A stretch of DNA of 64,000 bases, taken from Aquificota bacterium (GTDB lineage Bacteria; Aquificota; Aquificia; Aquificales; Aquificaceae). The notes under the pieces are model-generated. The model saw nothing but the letters and a program-made list of their open reading frames with translations, was not told the origin of the DNA and searched no databases. The stretch is taken from NCBI GenBank assembly GCA_030549905.1, contig JAUQQK010000001.1, positions 1 through 64,000 on the forward strand, in the 5' to 3' direction. Position 1 is the first letter of the stretch; each line of letters begins with the position of its first letter. A program made the translations under genes and the position numbers. Below, in pieces: positions 8,220 through 16,928 of the stretch.

Positions 8220-8705
8220 ATGAAAAAAACCTTTTTACTACTCGCTATATTTATAGCACCAGCCATAGCTGAGCAGAAGTTCATGTGCGTAGACCCCGGC
8301 AGGATACTTCAGGAATCAAAGCTTGTGAAAACAAAGGAAACACAGCTGAGGAGTAAGGTGGAAGACTATCAGAAACAGCTTGACCAGATAAACAGGAGGC
8401 TTGAAGACCTTAAAAAACAGATAGAGAGTAAAGCAATAGCTCAAAAGGTAAGGGAAGAAAAGATTAAGGAATACCAGAGGTTAGAATCTGAAGGTTTAGA
8501 GCTACAGCAAAAAGCAAACAAGGAGCTGTCCGAGCTTAAAGGGAAGATGGAAGAGGAAATTGGTACAAAAGTAAAAGCCATTGCGGAGGAGATAGGGAAA
8601 AAGCAAGGGTTAACGGGTATCATTGACTGTTCCGCCCTTCTATATAGGTCTCCGGAGATAGATATAACGCAGGAGGTTATCCAAAGGCTTGACCAGCAGA
8701 AATGA
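8220..8705 (+). CDS. skp: OmpH/Skp family periplasmic chaperone
   Basis: 161 residues with a cleavable signal peptide (MKKTFLLLAIFIAPAIA, cut before EQ). The rest follows the Skp pattern: a short strand FMCVDPGRILQESKLV, a long coiled coil from about 35 to 125, and a closing segment ending IDCSALLYRSPEIDIT and a helix. Skp trimers hold unfolded outer-membrane proteins in the periplasm. Its 3' end overlaps lpxD by 4 bases, the order known from bamA-skp-lpxD clusters, but bamA is not here. Upstream, TGTTATTAT at 8190-8198 could be an extended -10 for this gene, which would let skp-lpxD-mqnD be expressed apart from clpX. Confidence 0.85.
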   Translation: MKKTFLLLAIFIAPAIAEQKFMCVDPGRILQESKLVKTKETQLRSKVEDYQKQLDQINRRLEDLKKQIESKAIAQKVREEKIKEYQRLESEGLELQQKANKELSELKGKMEEEIGTKVKAIAEEIGKKQGLTGIIDCSALLYRSPEIDITQEVIQRLDQQK

Positions 8706-9694
8706 AGCTAAAGCAGATAGCACAGCTCCTTGAGGCTGAGCTGGTAGGAAACCCAGAGCTTGAGGTTTATGGCATATCTTCCGTAGAAAAACCTAAGGAA
8801 GGCACTCTTGTCTTCTGTGAAGAGGGAAAGAACTTAGAGCTTTTCAAAGAGAAGGGTGTGGTTCTGGTGGTCTCAGAAAAAATAGACTTTCCTGACTACC
8901 TTATTGTTAAAAATATCCGGCTTTCCATGGCACGCGTGCTGTCTCTTTTATATCCTGAAAAACATCCAGCGGGCATATCAGAAAAGGCGCATATAGAAGA
9001 AGGCGTAAAGATAGGCAAAGATGTTTATGTGGGTCCCTTTGCATACATCGGGAAGGGGGCTGTTCTGGAGGATGGTGTGAAGGTCTATCCCTTTAGCTAC
9101 GTGGGTGAAGGGGTAAGGATAGGCAGGAACAGCGTGCTTTTCTCTGGAGTGCATGTATATCCCAACTGTGTGATAGGAGAGGGTGTAAGGATACACAGCG
9201 GTTCTGTGATAGGGGCGGACGGCTTTGGCTACTATGTGGGTCCGGAGGGCATTTTCAAGTTAAACCATATAGGCAGGGTGGTCATAGAGGACTTTGTGGA
9301 GGTAGGTGCCAACACATGCATTGACAGGGCTTTGCTTGACGAAACAAGGATAGGTAAAAATACAAAGGTGGATAACTTAGTGCAGGTGGGTCATAACTGC
9401 CTTGTAGGAGAGGGGAATATACTGGTCTCTCAGGTGGGGCTTTCGGGTAGCGTGAAAACGGGAAAGCATGTTATTCTGGCGGGTCAGGTGGGTGTGGCAG
9501 ACCATGTAGTAATAGGGGACGGTGCGGTTGTTTCCGCTAAGGCAGGGGTCTCAAAGAGCTTAGAGGGTGGCAGGGTGTATGGTGGGGCAATACCTGCCAT
9601 GGAATGGAACAAATGGAAAAGACTTTACGCCTACCTTTTAAGACTTCCAGAGCTCTTTAAGGAGAAAAGGCATGAGAGTAAGGATAGCACATAG
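8702..9694 (+). CDS. lpxD: UDP-3-O-acylglucosamine N-acyltransferase
   Basis: 330 residues. The N-terminal uridine-binding domain (about 1-95) is followed by a left-handed beta helix of hexapeptide repeats (IEEGVKIGKDVYVGPFAYIG and onward to about 290) and a C-terminal helix. The catalytic His is in VDNLVQVGHNCLVGEGN, the standard LpxD motif. It adds the N-linked acyl chain in the third step of lipid A synthesis, so the organism makes lipopolysaccharide and has a Gram-negative outer membrane. It overlaps skp by 4 bases and mqnD by 23 bases. Confidence 0.95.
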   Translation: MKLKQIAQLLEAELVGNPELEVYGISSVEKPKEGTLVFCEEGKNLELFKEKGVVLVVSEKIDFPDYLIVKNIRLSMARVLSLLYPEKHPAGISEKAHIEEGVKIGKDVYVGPFAYIGKGAVLEDGVKVYPFSYVGEGVRIGRNSVLFSGVHVYPNCVIGEGVRIHSGSVIGADGFGYYVGPEGIFKLNHIGRVVIEDFVEVGANTCIDRALLDETRIGKNTKVDNLVQVGHNCLVGEGNILVSQVGLSGSVKTGKHVILAGQVGVADHVVIGDGAVVSAKAGVSKSLEGGRVYGGAIPAMEWNKWKRLYAYLLRLPELFKEKRHESKDST

Positions 9695-10514
9695 CCCTGA
9701 TGCGGACGACGCTTTTATGTTCTATGCCCTGACAGCCGGGAAAATAGACACGGAAGGACTAAAGATAGAGCATATACTGGCGGACATCCAGACCCTTAAT
9801 GAAGAGGCGATGAAGGGCACCTACGAGGTCTCTGCCATATCCATACACGCATACCCTTATGTGGCGGACAAATACCTGCTTCTTCCTAGCGGGGGCAGTG
9901 TGGGTGAAGGCTACGGTCCCCTTGTGGTATCTAAGGAACCCCTTGAGAGCCTCAAAGGAAAGAGGGTGGCAGTGCCGGGCAGGCTCACCACCGCTTACCT
10001 GGTGCTAAAGCTTTACGAACCAGAATTTGAAGAGGTAGTCATGCCCTTTGACCGGGTGCTTGACGCCGTAGAGAATAAAGAGGTGGAGGCAGGCCTTGTG
10101 ATACACGAGGGACAGCTCAGCTACACAGACAGAGGCCTGCACAAGGTTGTCGATTTGGGTCAGTGGTGGCAGAAAGAGTATGCCCTTCCCCTACCCCTTG
10201 GTGGGAATGTGATTAGAAAAGACCTTGGTCCTGAGACCATAAGGAAGATAGAGAGGCTCATGAGAGAAAGCATAAAATATGCCTTGGAGCATAAGGAAGA
10301 AGCCCTTGAGTTTGCAAAAAGTTATGCAAGGGAGATAAGCCAAGATATGCAGAAGACAGAGAGGTTTGTAAGCATGTATGTAAATAGCCGCACCCTTGAT
10401 TACGGTGAAGATGGAAGGCATGCTATAAGGCTTCTTTTGAAGCTGGGCAGGGAAAGGGGTATAATAAAAACTGATATACCTCATATAATTTTCAGCGATG
10501 AGGTGATAAGCTAA
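9672..10514 (+). CDS. mqnD: 1,4-dihydroxy-6-naphthoate synthase of the futalosine menaquinone pathway
   Basis: 280 residues with the MqnD opening RIAHSPDADDAFMFYAL, then TYEVSAISIHAYPYV and GEGYGPLVVS, and LVIHEGQLSYTDRGL in the second lobe. The fold is that of periplasmic-binding proteins adapted into an enzyme that cleaves cyclic dehypoxanthine futalosine to dihydroxynaphthoate. This supports menaquinone (or Aquificales thio-menaquinone) made by the futalosine route, the quinone that Sqr, bc1 and Nuo in this window would use. The start overlaps lpxD by 23 bases, and the stop is shared with the start of nuoE (TAATG). MqnA is the nearest alternative family. Confidence 0.88.
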   Translation: MRVRIAHSPDADDAFMFYALTAGKIDTEGLKIEHILADIQTLNEEAMKGTYEVSAISIHAYPYVADKYLLLPSGGSVGEGYGPLVVSKEPLESLKGKRVAVPGRLTTAYLVLKLYEPEFEEVVMPFDRVLDAVENKEVEAGLVIHEGQLSYTDRGLHKVVDLGQWWQKEYALPLPLGGNVIRKDLGPETIRKIERLMRESIKYALEHKEEALEFAKSYAREISQDMQKTERFVSMYVNSRTLDYGEDGRHAIRLLLKLGRERGIIKTDIPHIIFSDEVIS

Positions 10515-10984
10515 TGGCTATGCTTCCAGAGGAGCTACTCAAAAGGCTCAAAGAGCATGCCGAGTATTTTCCAAGAAAGGAGCAGGCAATCCTCCTGTGC
10601 CTTCACGAGGTGCAGGACTACTACGGACACATTCCAGACTTTGCCTTAAAGGAGGTAGCTGACCTCCTTGAGCTTTCTCTTAACCATGTGGAGGGTGTGG
10701 TGGCTTTTTATGACATGTTTGACAGGGGAGAGCCTGCAAGACACAGGATAAGGGTGTGCGTCAGCGTAGTCTGCAACCTGATGAACTCAAGAAAGGTTTT
10801 AGAGGCGGTAAGGGAGCTTTTAGGTATAGCTCCTGGAGAGACTACAAAGGATGGCAGGTTTAAGCTAATAGGCGTGCAGTGCATAGGAGCTTGCTCTGAA
10901 GCTCCATGCTTTATGGTGGATGAAGACACCTATAAATTCGAATCAAAGGAGAAGCTCCATGAGGTCCTATCCCGCTACACCTAA
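10514..10984 (+). CDS. nuoE: NADH dehydrogenase subunit NuoE (2Fe-2S, thioredoxin-like)
   Basis: 156 residues. The N-terminal helical bundle (YFPRKEQAILLCLHEVQDYYG) leads into a thioredoxin-like 2Fe-2S domain whose ligands are in CVSVVCNLM and QCIGACSEAP, spaced as in the 24-kDa subunit of complex I. It forms the electron-entry module with NuoF. The ATG shares its A with the mqnD stop, and the 3' end overlaps nuoF by 26 bases. No other nuo gene is here, consistent with the scattered nuo genes of Aquificales. The pair could in principle serve an NADH-linked hydrogenase or another dehydrogenase instead. Confidence 0.9.
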   Translation: MAMLPEELLKRLKEHAEYFPRKEQAILLCLHEVQDYYGHIPDFALKEVADLLELSLNHVEGVVAFYDMFDRGEPARHRIRVCVSVVCNLMNSRKVLEAVRELLGIAPGETTKDGRFKLIGVQCIGACSEAPCFMVDEDTYKFESKEKLHEVLSRYT

Positions 10985-12236
10985 CATATACGCGGAGACA
11001 GCCTTAAACCTGCTTTTAAAGAGGGCAAAAAAGCCCAAGGTCCATACAATAGAAGAATATCTAAAAGACGGGGGCTATCAGGCTTTAGAAAAGGCTCTGA
11101 ACATGTCCCCTGAGGAGATAATAGACTGGGTGGACAAAAGCCAGCTAAGAGGCAGGGGTGGTGCGGGCTTCCCCACAGGAAAAAAGTGGAAGTTTGCGGT
11201 GCAGAATCCAGCTCCAAGGTATCTTATATGCAATGCGGACGAATCAGAGCCCGGCACCTTCAAGGACAGAGTGCTTATAGAAAGAGACCCGCATCTCCTC
11301 ATAGAGGGTATAGCCATATCCGCCTACGCCATAGGAGCCAATCAAGCTTTCATATACATAAGGGGAGAGTATCCAGCGGGATATTATATACTTAGAGACG
11401 CCATAGAGGAAGCAAAGAAAAGAGGCTTTCTTGGAAAGAACATAATGGGCTCTAACTTTGACCTTGAGATATACGTGGCAAGGGGTGCTGGTGCCTACAT
11501 ATGCGGAGAGGAAAGTGCTCTGATTGAATCCCTTGAGGGCAAGAGGGGCTTTCCGAGGATAAAGCCACCCTATCCGGTCCAGTATGGGCTTTTTGGAAGA
11601 CCCACTGTGGTAAACAATGTGGAAACCTTATGCAACGTTCCTCTTATCGTGGGTATGGGCTGGGAAGAATACAGGTATATAGGTCCAAGCGACTATCCCG
11701 GTCCCAAGCTCCTTCCAGTAAGCGGAAAGGTAAAAAAGCCCGGCGTTTATGAGCTTCCCATGAATACTACGTTAAGAGAAGTAATATACAAGTATGCGGG
11801 CGGAACCCTTGGAAATAAGAAGGTAAAGGCGGTTTTTTCCGGAGCTCTTGATTGCTTTTCCGCGGAGGAGCTTGACATACCCATGGACTACTCACCCTTC
11901 GGTTTTGGAGGAACCGGGACGGTAATAGTGCTGACTGAGGAAGACGACATAGTGCAGGCTTGCCTCTGGGTAGCCGAGTTCTATGCTCATGAGAGCTGTG
12001 GTCAATGCACGCCCTGCAGAGTTGGAACCCACGAGCAGGCACATATGCTTGAGCAAATACTTCACGGAGAGGCTGACGAGAAGGTCTTTGAGGGCTTTGA
12101 TTTTGTCAACAAACACATTCAACCCACCTCCATATGCGGGCTCGGAGCGGTGGCTGGCAGGCTTATACGTCAAACCATGGAAAAGTTTCCAGAGGAGTGG
12201 GAACGCTATTTAAAAAACCTGAAAGCACATGCGTAG
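10959..12236 (+). CDS. nuoF: NADH dehydrogenase subunit NuoF (FMN, NADH, 4Fe-4S)
   Basis: 425 residues from the ATG at 10959, which has GGAGAAG upstream; the frame is open 13 codons earlier inside nuoE but that start lacks family similarity. FMN and NADH motifs are clear: GRGGAGFPTGKKW, CNADESEPGTFKDR and GAGAYICGEESALIES. The N3 4Fe-4S cluster motif is SCGQCTPCRVG plus the later Cys in PTSICGLGAV. It oxidises NADH (or reduces NAD in reverse flow) at the tip of complex I. It overlaps nuoE by 26 bases and the next small gene by 8 bases. Confidence 0.95.
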   Translation: MRSYPATPNIYAETALNLLLKRAKKPKVHTIEEYLKDGGYQALEKALNMSPEEIIDWVDKSQLRGRGGAGFPTGKKWKFAVQNPAPRYLICNADESEPGTFKDRVLIERDPHLLIEGIAISAYAIGANQAFIYIRGEYPAGYYILRDAIEEAKKRGFLGKNIMGSNFDLEIYVARGAGAYICGEESALIESLEGKRGFPRIKPPYPVQYGLFGRPTVVNNVETLCNVPLIVGMGWEEYRYIGPSDYPGPKLLPVSGKVKKPGVYELPMNTTLREVIYKYAGGTLGNKKVKAVFSGALDCFSAEELDIPMDYSPFGFGGTGTVIVLTEEDDIVQACLWVAEFYAHESCGQCTPCRVGTHEQAHMLEQILHGEADEKVFEGFDFVNKHIQPTSICGLGAVAGRLIRQTMEKFPEEWERYLKNLKAHA

Positions 12237-12468
12237 TCTAACACTAATACTGCTATTGTTTGGGCTCCTTTTTGCACAAAACGCCCAAAAGTGCGAAGCC
12301 AACCCTTTGAAAGATAAAGAGTACTGCAGGCACTTCTGGAGCCTTTGCAAAGGCTTGGGTGTAAGAAGGTTAGAAGGTATTAAAAACTGTCTTGAAAAAA
12401 GTGAAAGCTACGAGGAAGGCGTAAAATGCTTTGAAAGGACATGGATACAAGATTTATTTCAACGCTGA
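12229..12468 (+). CDS. small secreted Cys-rich protein, unknown function
   Basis: 79 residues, not recognised. An N-terminal signal peptide (MRSLTLILLLFGLLFAQ) is followed by a mature part of about 60 residues with five cysteines (in KCEANP, EYCRHF, SLCKGL, NCLEKS and KCFER) and many charged residues. The cysteine pattern suggests disulfide bonding in the periplasm or binding of a cofactor; no CXXCH is present. The ATG overlaps the nuoF stop by 8 bases and the 3' end overlaps the DNA glycosylase gene by 28 bases, so it is sandwiched in an operon. Being conserved in frame between two overlaps supports a real gene. Confidence 0.55.
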   Translation: MRSLTLILLLFGLLFAQNAQKCEANPLKDKEYCRHFWSLCKGLGVRRLEGIKNCLEKSESYEEGVKCFERTWIQDLFQR

Positions 12469-13133
12469 AGGCTCTAATGGAAATCGGTTTTTCTGAGTTG
12501 TATGTGATAGGTTCCTCTACTACTGAGGAAGTAAGTCAGGAAATTACATTGGAAAAACCTACTTTAGATAAAAGAAAAATGCTTGAAGAACTCTACAGAA
12601 AGCTGGAGGAAGAAAGAAAATGCGTTCTTTATGAAGGTGCGAGCGGTTATGTCTTTGGAGAGGGAAACCCTTACTCACCGGTGGTCTTTGTGGGAGAGGC
12701 TCCCGGTGAAGAAGAAGACCAGCAAAAAAGACCTTTCGTTGGAAGGGCTGGAAGGTATTTAAACCAGAAGTTAGAGGAGGTAGGACTAAAGCGTGAAGAG
12801 GTCTATATCACCAACGTGGTAAAGTCAAGACCACCGGGCAACAGAAAGCCATCGGCAAAGGAAATGCAGAGCTGTCTTCCATACCTTAGGAAGGAGATTG
12901 ATATCATAAAGCCAAAGCTGATAGTATGCCTTGGCTCCACAGCCCTTGAAGGGATATTAGGAAAGAACCTTCCGGTAACCAAATACAGGGGACAGCTTTT
13001 TGACTATCCATACGACAGGAGCATAAAGGTTTTTCTCACATACCACCCTGCCTACGTGCTTAGAAATCCCTACTCAGACAAGGAATTTACAGAAGATATG
13101 AGAAGGATAGTTAATCTCCTCTCAAGCCTTTGA
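12441..13133 (+). CDS. uracil-DNA glycosylase, family 4 (one Fe-S cysteine missing)
   Basis: 230 residues. The catalytic motif GEAPGEEEDQQKRPFVGRAG is the family 4 signature, and TYHPAYVLRN is motif B. Family 4 enzymes remove uracil from DNA and hold a 4Fe-4S cluster with four cysteines. Here the later pair (SCLPYL and VCLGST) and C61 are present, but the residue three before C61, normally Cys, is Glu (EERKCVLYEG). The first about 45 residues are an extra N-terminal segment. The enzyme suits a hot-spring organism with fast cytosine deamination. Its tail overlaps the convergent ArsA-like gene by 12 bases. Confidence 0.87.
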   Translation: MDTRFISTLKALMEIGFSELYVIGSSTTEEVSQEITLEKPTLDKRKMLEELYRKLEEERKCVLYEGASGYVFGEGNPYSPVVFVGEAPGEEEDQQKRPFVGRAGRYLNQKLEEVGLKREEVYITNVVKSRPPGNRKPSAKEMQSCLPYLRKEIDIIKPKLIVCLGSTALEGILGKNLPVTKYRGQLFDYPYDRSIKVFLTYHPAYVLRNPYSDKEFTEDMRRIVNLLSSL

Positions 13134-14309
13134 TAGGAAAACCTTCAGATAATTTCCTTCTATTCTGGCTCCAGCCGGCTCGTAGTTTCTCAGCTTGCGG
13201 GGAAGCATTATATGGCTCTTGAAGTTTCTCCACCTTACCACAATCTCGCCCTCGCTTTTTAACACAGTAAGACCCTCTTTCGTCAGGAAAGGAGCCTTAA
13301 GCTTTATCACAAACCTGCCGTCCTCTTCTATAAATTCGTAGGGCTTTTCCTTGTGAAATACCCTTATGGGGTCCGCATCTCCGTATATGAGGTCCGACAG
13401 TATTTTAAGCCTCTCTTCGCCCACCACCTCATCCTCAAGCAGTGGCACTTTAAAGAGGGGCACAGGGTAAAAGAGGCTCTGCATATCTTCAAGGTATTTC
13501 TGCTGTGTCAAGAACCACTTAGAAAAATGCCCACACTCGCCCACCAGAGGTGGAAGCACCTTATTGACTATGACCGCATCCACATTGACGCCAAAGAGGT
13601 TAAAGTACATAAAAGCCCTCTGGCTTTCTTTAAGCACCATTTTTTCTGGATTTGCCACAAGTCTTACGGAGGTTATCTCCGGGTCTATCAGTATTTCATC
13701 CACCCCTTTAAGCCTCTCATAGAAATTCTCTAAGGCTTTGAAATATTCATCGTCAGGAAGCGGCACGTCTGTGAGCCTCCTTGCCACGGGTCTTGCCACC
13801 CTCAGAATGGTCCTCTCCACGTGGAATATCTTTTTCATATACCACTTGAGGACGGTGGGCATGGAGACAAACCTTAAAGACTCACCCGTGGGAGGAAGGT
13901 CAAGCACCAGCACATCAAACTGTTTCTCCCTGTAATACTTGTTTACATACAGGAGGCTTGTTACCTCTTCCATGCCCGGCAGGATGGCAAGCTCCTCAGA
14001 GACCACCTCATCAAGCCCTGTGGTGTTAAACAGAAGCTCCAAAAACCTGTAGACATCGCCCCAGTATCTGTCCACCTCCTCTTGTATGTCTATCTCCTGT
14101 ATATAAAGCCCGTCTTTGACCCTAATGGGCAGTCCCTTAGCCCTTACCCTCTCTTCTTCTGGTATGTCAAAGGCATCCGCTAAGCTGTGAGCTGGGTCGA
14201 GGGAAACTACTATGGTCTTATAGCCCAGGCTTGAGAGCCTGTAGGCGGTTGAGGCGGAAACGGTCGTTTTCCCCACGCCACCCTTGCCGGAAAAAAGTAT
14301 AACCCTCAT
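13122..14309 (-). CDS. ArsA/GET3-like anion-transporting ATPase
   Basis: 395 residues from the ATG at 14309. The deviant Walker A motif is GKGGVGKTTVSAS at residue 8, switch I DPAHSLADAF follows, and VLDLPPTGESLRF is the Walker B/switch II region. One ATPase domain is followed by an HSP20-like C-terminal segment (KLKAPFLTKEGLTVLKSEGE onward), the layout of bacterial GET3/ArsA homologues of photosynthetic and thermophilic bacteria. No ArsB pump or arsenate reductase lies nearby, so an arsenic role is not supported; a membrane-protein chaperone or maturation role is as likely. It is divergent from the rplN operon; TATAAT at 14325-14320 on the minus strand would leave almost no leader. Confidence 0.83.
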   Translation of the reverse strand: MRVILFSGKGGVGKTTVSASTAYRLSSLGYKTIVVSLDPAHSLADAFDIPEEERVRAKGLPIRVKDGLYIQEIDIQEEVDRYWGDVYRFLELLFNTTGLDEVVSEELAILPGMEEVTSLLYVNKYYREKQFDVLVLDLPPTGESLRFVSMPTVLKWYMKKIFHVERTILRVARPVARRLTDVPLPDDEYFKALENFYERLKGVDEILIDPEITSVRLVANPEKMVLKESQRAFMYFNLFGVNVDAVIVNKVLPPLVGECGHFSKWFLTQQKYLEDMQSLFYPVPLFKVPLLEDEVVGEERLKILSDLIYGDADPIRVFHKEKPYEFIEEDGRFVIKLKAPFLTKEGLTVLKSEGEIVVRWRNFKSHIMLPRKLRNYEPAGARIEGNYLKVFLSKA

Positions 14310-14333
14310 AGGGCTATATATTATAGGCTCCCC

Positions 14334-14363
14334 TTGACATGCTGCCCGCTTTTCCTGTAAAAT
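14334..14363 (+). promoter_or_regulatory. -35/-10 promoter upstream of the rplN operon
   Basis: TTGACA (14334-14339), an 18-base spacer, then TAAAAT (14358-14363). This is a near-consensus vegetative promoter about 85 bases before rplN. Together with the extended -10 at 14411 it gives the spc operon two candidate starts. Confidence 0.6.
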
Positions 14364-14410
14364 TATTAGCCTGTTTTTAAGCTTTAAACAGCTTGGAACT
14401 TTTAGGTTTG

Positions 14411-14419
14411 TGGTATAAT
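14411..14419 (+). promoter_or_regulatory. extended -10 promoter, rplN proximal
   Basis: TGGTATAAT, a perfect -10 with TG extension, about 29 bases before the rplN ATG. A TTGGAA 15 bases upstream could be a weak -35. Transcription would begin near 14426 and leave a short leader with the GAGGTGG ribosome site. Confidence 0.55.
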
Positions 14420-14447
14420 AAACTGCTTGTGTTAGAGGTGGAAGGCT

Positions 14448-14813
14448 ATGATACAGAGGCAAAGTTATGCAAACGTGGCGGATAATTCGGGTGCCAAAAA
14501 GGTGCAGATAATAGGTATTCCATACGCACCAAGGAAGTATGCCACCCTGGGAGATGTGGTGACGGTGACCGTTAAGGTGGCAGCACCCAACAGCCCAGCC
14601 AAGAAGGGAAAGATATACAGGGCTGTGGTGGTAAGAACCAAGAAGGAAGTGCGCAGGGCGGATGGAAGCTACATAAAGTTTGACGACAATGCGGTGGTGC
14701 TTCTAAACCAGTATGGAGAACCCTTGGGCACACGCATACTTGGTCCCATCGCAAGAGAGGTAAGAAACAGAGGTTTTACAAAGCTTGCATCCCTTGCTCC
14801 GGAGGTGATATGA
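14448..14813 (+). CDS. rplN: ribosomal protein L14
   Basis: 121 residues, the usual size, opening [18 protein letters not shown] and ending [12 protein letters not shown] as L14 does. It binds 23S rRNA at the subunit interface. It is the first gene of the cluster: rpsQ, which commonly precedes rplN, is absent, and the divergent ArsA-like gene lies upstream, so the spc operon is cut off from the S10 operon here. Preceded by two candidate promoters. Confidence 0.97.
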   Translation: MIQRQSYANVADNSGAKKVQIIGIPYAPRKYATLGDVVTVTVKVAAPNSPAKKGKIYRAVVVRTKKEVRRADGSYIKFDDNAVVLLNQYGEPLGTRILGPIAREVRNRGFTKLASLAPEVI

Positions 14814-14814
14814 T

Positions 14815-15171
14815 ATGGCGCAGAGGATAAGGAAGGGTGATACAGTAGTGGTCCTAAGAGGAAGAGAGAAGGGTAAGACGGGCGAGGTTATAAGGGTGAT
14901 AAAGGAGGAAAACAGGGTTATCGTAAAGGATGTAAACCTTGTCAAAAAGCATGTAAAGGAAATTCCAAACGTGAGGGAAGGCGGTATATACGAAATAGAA
15001 GCACCACTACATATAAGCAATGTGATGCTAATATGCCCCAAGTGCGGAAAGCCCACAAGGGTTGGCATAAGGACTCTTATGGAAGGCGACACCTTAAGAA
15101 AATACAGATACTGCAAGAAGTGTAATGAAAACATAGACCTCATAAGAGAAAAAGCGAGGGTTAAAAGATGA
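14815..15171 (+). CDS. rplX: ribosomal protein L24
   Basis: 118 residues. KOW motif near the start ([20 protein letters not shown]) and the L24 C-terminal region with [19 protein letters not shown] second cysteine pair, YCKKC, follows near the end, so the protein can form a full CxxC/CxxC zinc ribbon, often lost in mesophiles. It initiates 50S assembly. It starts one base after rplN stops and overlaps rplE by 4 bases. Confidence 0.96.
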   Translation: MAQRIRKGDTVVVLRGREKGKTGEVIRVIKEENRVIVKDVNLVKKHVKEIPNVREGGIYEIEAPLHISNVMLICPKCGKPTRVGIRTLMEGDTLRKYRYCKKCNENIDLIREKARVKR

Positions 15172-15731
15172 GTGTAGAAACCAAATATGTGCCAAGGCTT
15201 TACAGCAAGTATAAGGATGAGGTAGTGCCACAGCTGATAAACCGCTTTGGCTACAAGAACCCCATGCAGGTACCTAAGATAGTAAAAATTGTGGTAAACA
15301 TGGGGGTGGGCGAAGCGGTTGGAGATATAAAACAGCTTGAAAGGGCTATGGAAGACCTCAGAGCCATAACGGGGCAGCAGCCAGCTGTAAGGCGTGCAAA
15401 AAAGTCAGAAGCTGGCTTTAAGCTAAGAAAGGGCATGCCTGTGGGTCTTAAGGTAACTCTTAGAAAGGAAAGGATGTGGGACTTTCTTGACAAGCTTATC
15501 TCCGTCGCACTGCCAAGGGTGAAAGACTTCAAGGGTCTTAACCCACGCTCCTTTGATGGAAGGGGCAACTATGCCTTTGGTATATCTGAGCAGATTGTTT
15601 TCCCTGAGATAGACTATGAAAAGGTGGATGCCATAAGGGGTATGGACATAATAATCCATACCACAGCAAAGACAGACGAAGAAGCCCTGTGGCTCTTGTC
15701 ATTGCTGGGGCTTCCAATAAGAAGCGTTTAA
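15168..15731 (+). CDS. rplE: ribosomal protein L5
   Basis: 187 residues with the L5 signature [16 protein letters not shown], the tRNA-contact region [19 protein letters not shown] and the [15 protein letters not shown] block. It binds 5S rRNA in the central protuberance. ATGA overlap with rplX. Confidence 0.97.
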   Translation: MSVETKYVPRLYSKYKDEVVPQLINRFGYKNPMQVPKIVKIVVNMGVGEAVGDIKQLERAMEDLRAITGQQPAVRRAKKSEAGFKLRKGMPVGLKVTLRKERMWDFLDKLISVALPRVKDFKGLNPRSFDGRGNYAFGISEQIVFPEIDYEKVDAIRGMDIIIHTTAKTDEEALWLLSLLGLPIRSV

Positions 15732-15741
15732 GGAGGTTAAG

Positions 15742-15930
15742 ATGCCGAGAAAGGCTAAAGTAGCTAAGGATGTTATACACTTTCCCAAGTATGCAGTAAG
15801 GCAGAAAAATAGATGCCCTCTGTGCGGAAGACCAAGGGGCTTTCTAAGAAGGTTTGGCATGTGCAGGCTTTGCTTTAGAGAGCTTGCCTTAAAGGGTGAG
15901 CTTCCAGGTGTTAAAAAGGCAAGTTGGTAA
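15742..15930 (+). CDS. rpsN: ribosomal protein S14, zinc-binding type Z
   Basis: 62 residues. The short form with [20 protein letters not shown], an intact four-cysteine zinc site, and the S14 ending LPGVKKASW. It sits in the 30S head. Preceded by AAGGAGGT. There is no sign of the long zinc-free paralogue in the window. Confidence 0.97.
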   Translation: MPRKAKVAKDVIHFPKYAVRQKNRCPLCGRPRGFLRRFGMCRLCFRELALKGELPGVKKASW

Positions 15931-15942
15931 GGAGGTTAAAAG

Positions 15943-16353
15943 ATGGACCCAGTGGCGGACATGTTCTCGGCTATTAAGAATGCAATAGCAAGGAAAAGGG
16001 ATTATGTGGACGTGCCTTCCTCAAAGCTAAAGGAAGCTATACTTGAACTGCTCAAAAAAGAAGGCTACATAAAGGACTGGGAAGCCTTAAAGGACGAAGA
16101 CAACACAAAGGGCACACAGTATAAGCTTAGAATATACTTAAAATACCTAGACCCCAAGAAGGAAAGAAACGCCATATCAGAGCTGGAAAAGGTATCAAAA
16201 CCAGGAAGAAGGATATACGTACCAAGACACAGAATACCATATGTAAAAAGGGGTTTTGGTATAGCCATACTCTCCACCGATGCCGGGCTTGTCACGGACC
16301 ATGAAGCAAGGAAGCTTGGCAAGGGTGGAGAGCTCATAGCCTATGTGTGGTGA
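15943..16353 (+). CDS. rpsH: ribosomal protein S8
   Basis: 136 residues, opening MDPVADMFSAIKNA and ending in the conserved GIAILSTDAGLVTDHEARK and GGELIAYVW. It is an early 16S central-domain binder and, in E. coli, the translational repressor of the spc operon; whether that control exists here cannot be seen. Good Shine-Dalgarno GGAGGT. Confidence 0.97.
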   Translation: MDPVADMFSAIKNAIARKRDYVDVPSSKLKEAILELLKKEGYIKDWEALKDEDNTKGTQYKLRIYLKYLDPKKERNAISELEKVSKPGRRIYVPRHRIPYVKRGFGIAILSTDAGLVTDHEARKLGKGGELIAYVW

Positions 16354-16362
16354 GGTGAAGCC

Positions 16363-16917
16363 ATGTCAAGAATAGGGAAAAAACCAATAGAAATACCTCA
16401 GGGAGTAAAGGTCAGCCTTGAATCGGGCGAGGTCAGGGTAGAAGGTCCAAAGGGCAGACTATCCATGAAGGTTCACCCAGACATAAGGGTGAGCCTTGAC
16501 GGAAACATGATAAAGGTAGAACGTCCCACAGACCAGCCCTTCCATAGAGCCCTGCACGGCACCACTGCTGCCCTTATCAGAAACATGATAAAAGGCGTCT
16601 CCGAAGGCTTCACAAAGGTGTTGGAGGTGGTAGGTCTTGGCTACAGGGCTTCTGTAAAGGGTAATAACTTAGAGCTTAGCCTTGGTCTTTCGCACCCCGT
16701 GGTGTATCCCATACCGCCGGATGTAAAGATAGAGGTCAGGGAAAACAAGATATATGTGAGCGGTGCGGACAAGCAAAGGGTGGGGCAGGTATGTGCGGAG
16801 ATAAGAGCCTTCAGAAAGCCTGATGCATACAAGGGCAAGGGAATAAGATATGAGGGTGAGGTTTTAAAGCTAAAGGCTGGTAAGTCCGCAGGCAAAGGTA
16901 AAGGTGGCAAGAAGTAG
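16363..16917 (+). CDS. rplF: ribosomal protein L6
   Basis: 184 residues, opening [15 protein letters not shown], with two related alpha/beta domains and the L6 signature [14 protein letters not shown] near the C-terminus, then a basic Lys-Gly tail. It binds 23S rRNA near the sarcin-ricin loop. Confidence 0.97.
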   Translation: MSRIGKKPIEIPQGVKVSLESGEVRVEGPKGRLSMKVHPDIRVSLDGNMIKVERPTDQPFHRALHGTTAALIRNMIKGVSEGFTKVLEVVGLGYRASVKGNNLELSLGLSHPVVYPIPPDVKIEVRENKIYVSGADKQRVGQVCAEIRAFRKPDAYKGKGIRYEGEVLKLKAGKSAGKGKGGKK

Positions 16918-16928
16918 GAGGTAAAAAA

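Noticed and set aside
10514-12236. NuoE/NuoF as subunits of an NAD-reducing hydrogenase
   Set aside because: No hydrogenase subunit genes adjoin, and the sizes and motifs are ordinary for complex I; kept only as an alternative.
14310-14462. N-terminal extension of the ArsA-like protein reaching to 14462
   Set aside because: It would overlap the rplN start and promoter region; the P-loop begins right after the ATG at 14309, as in the family.
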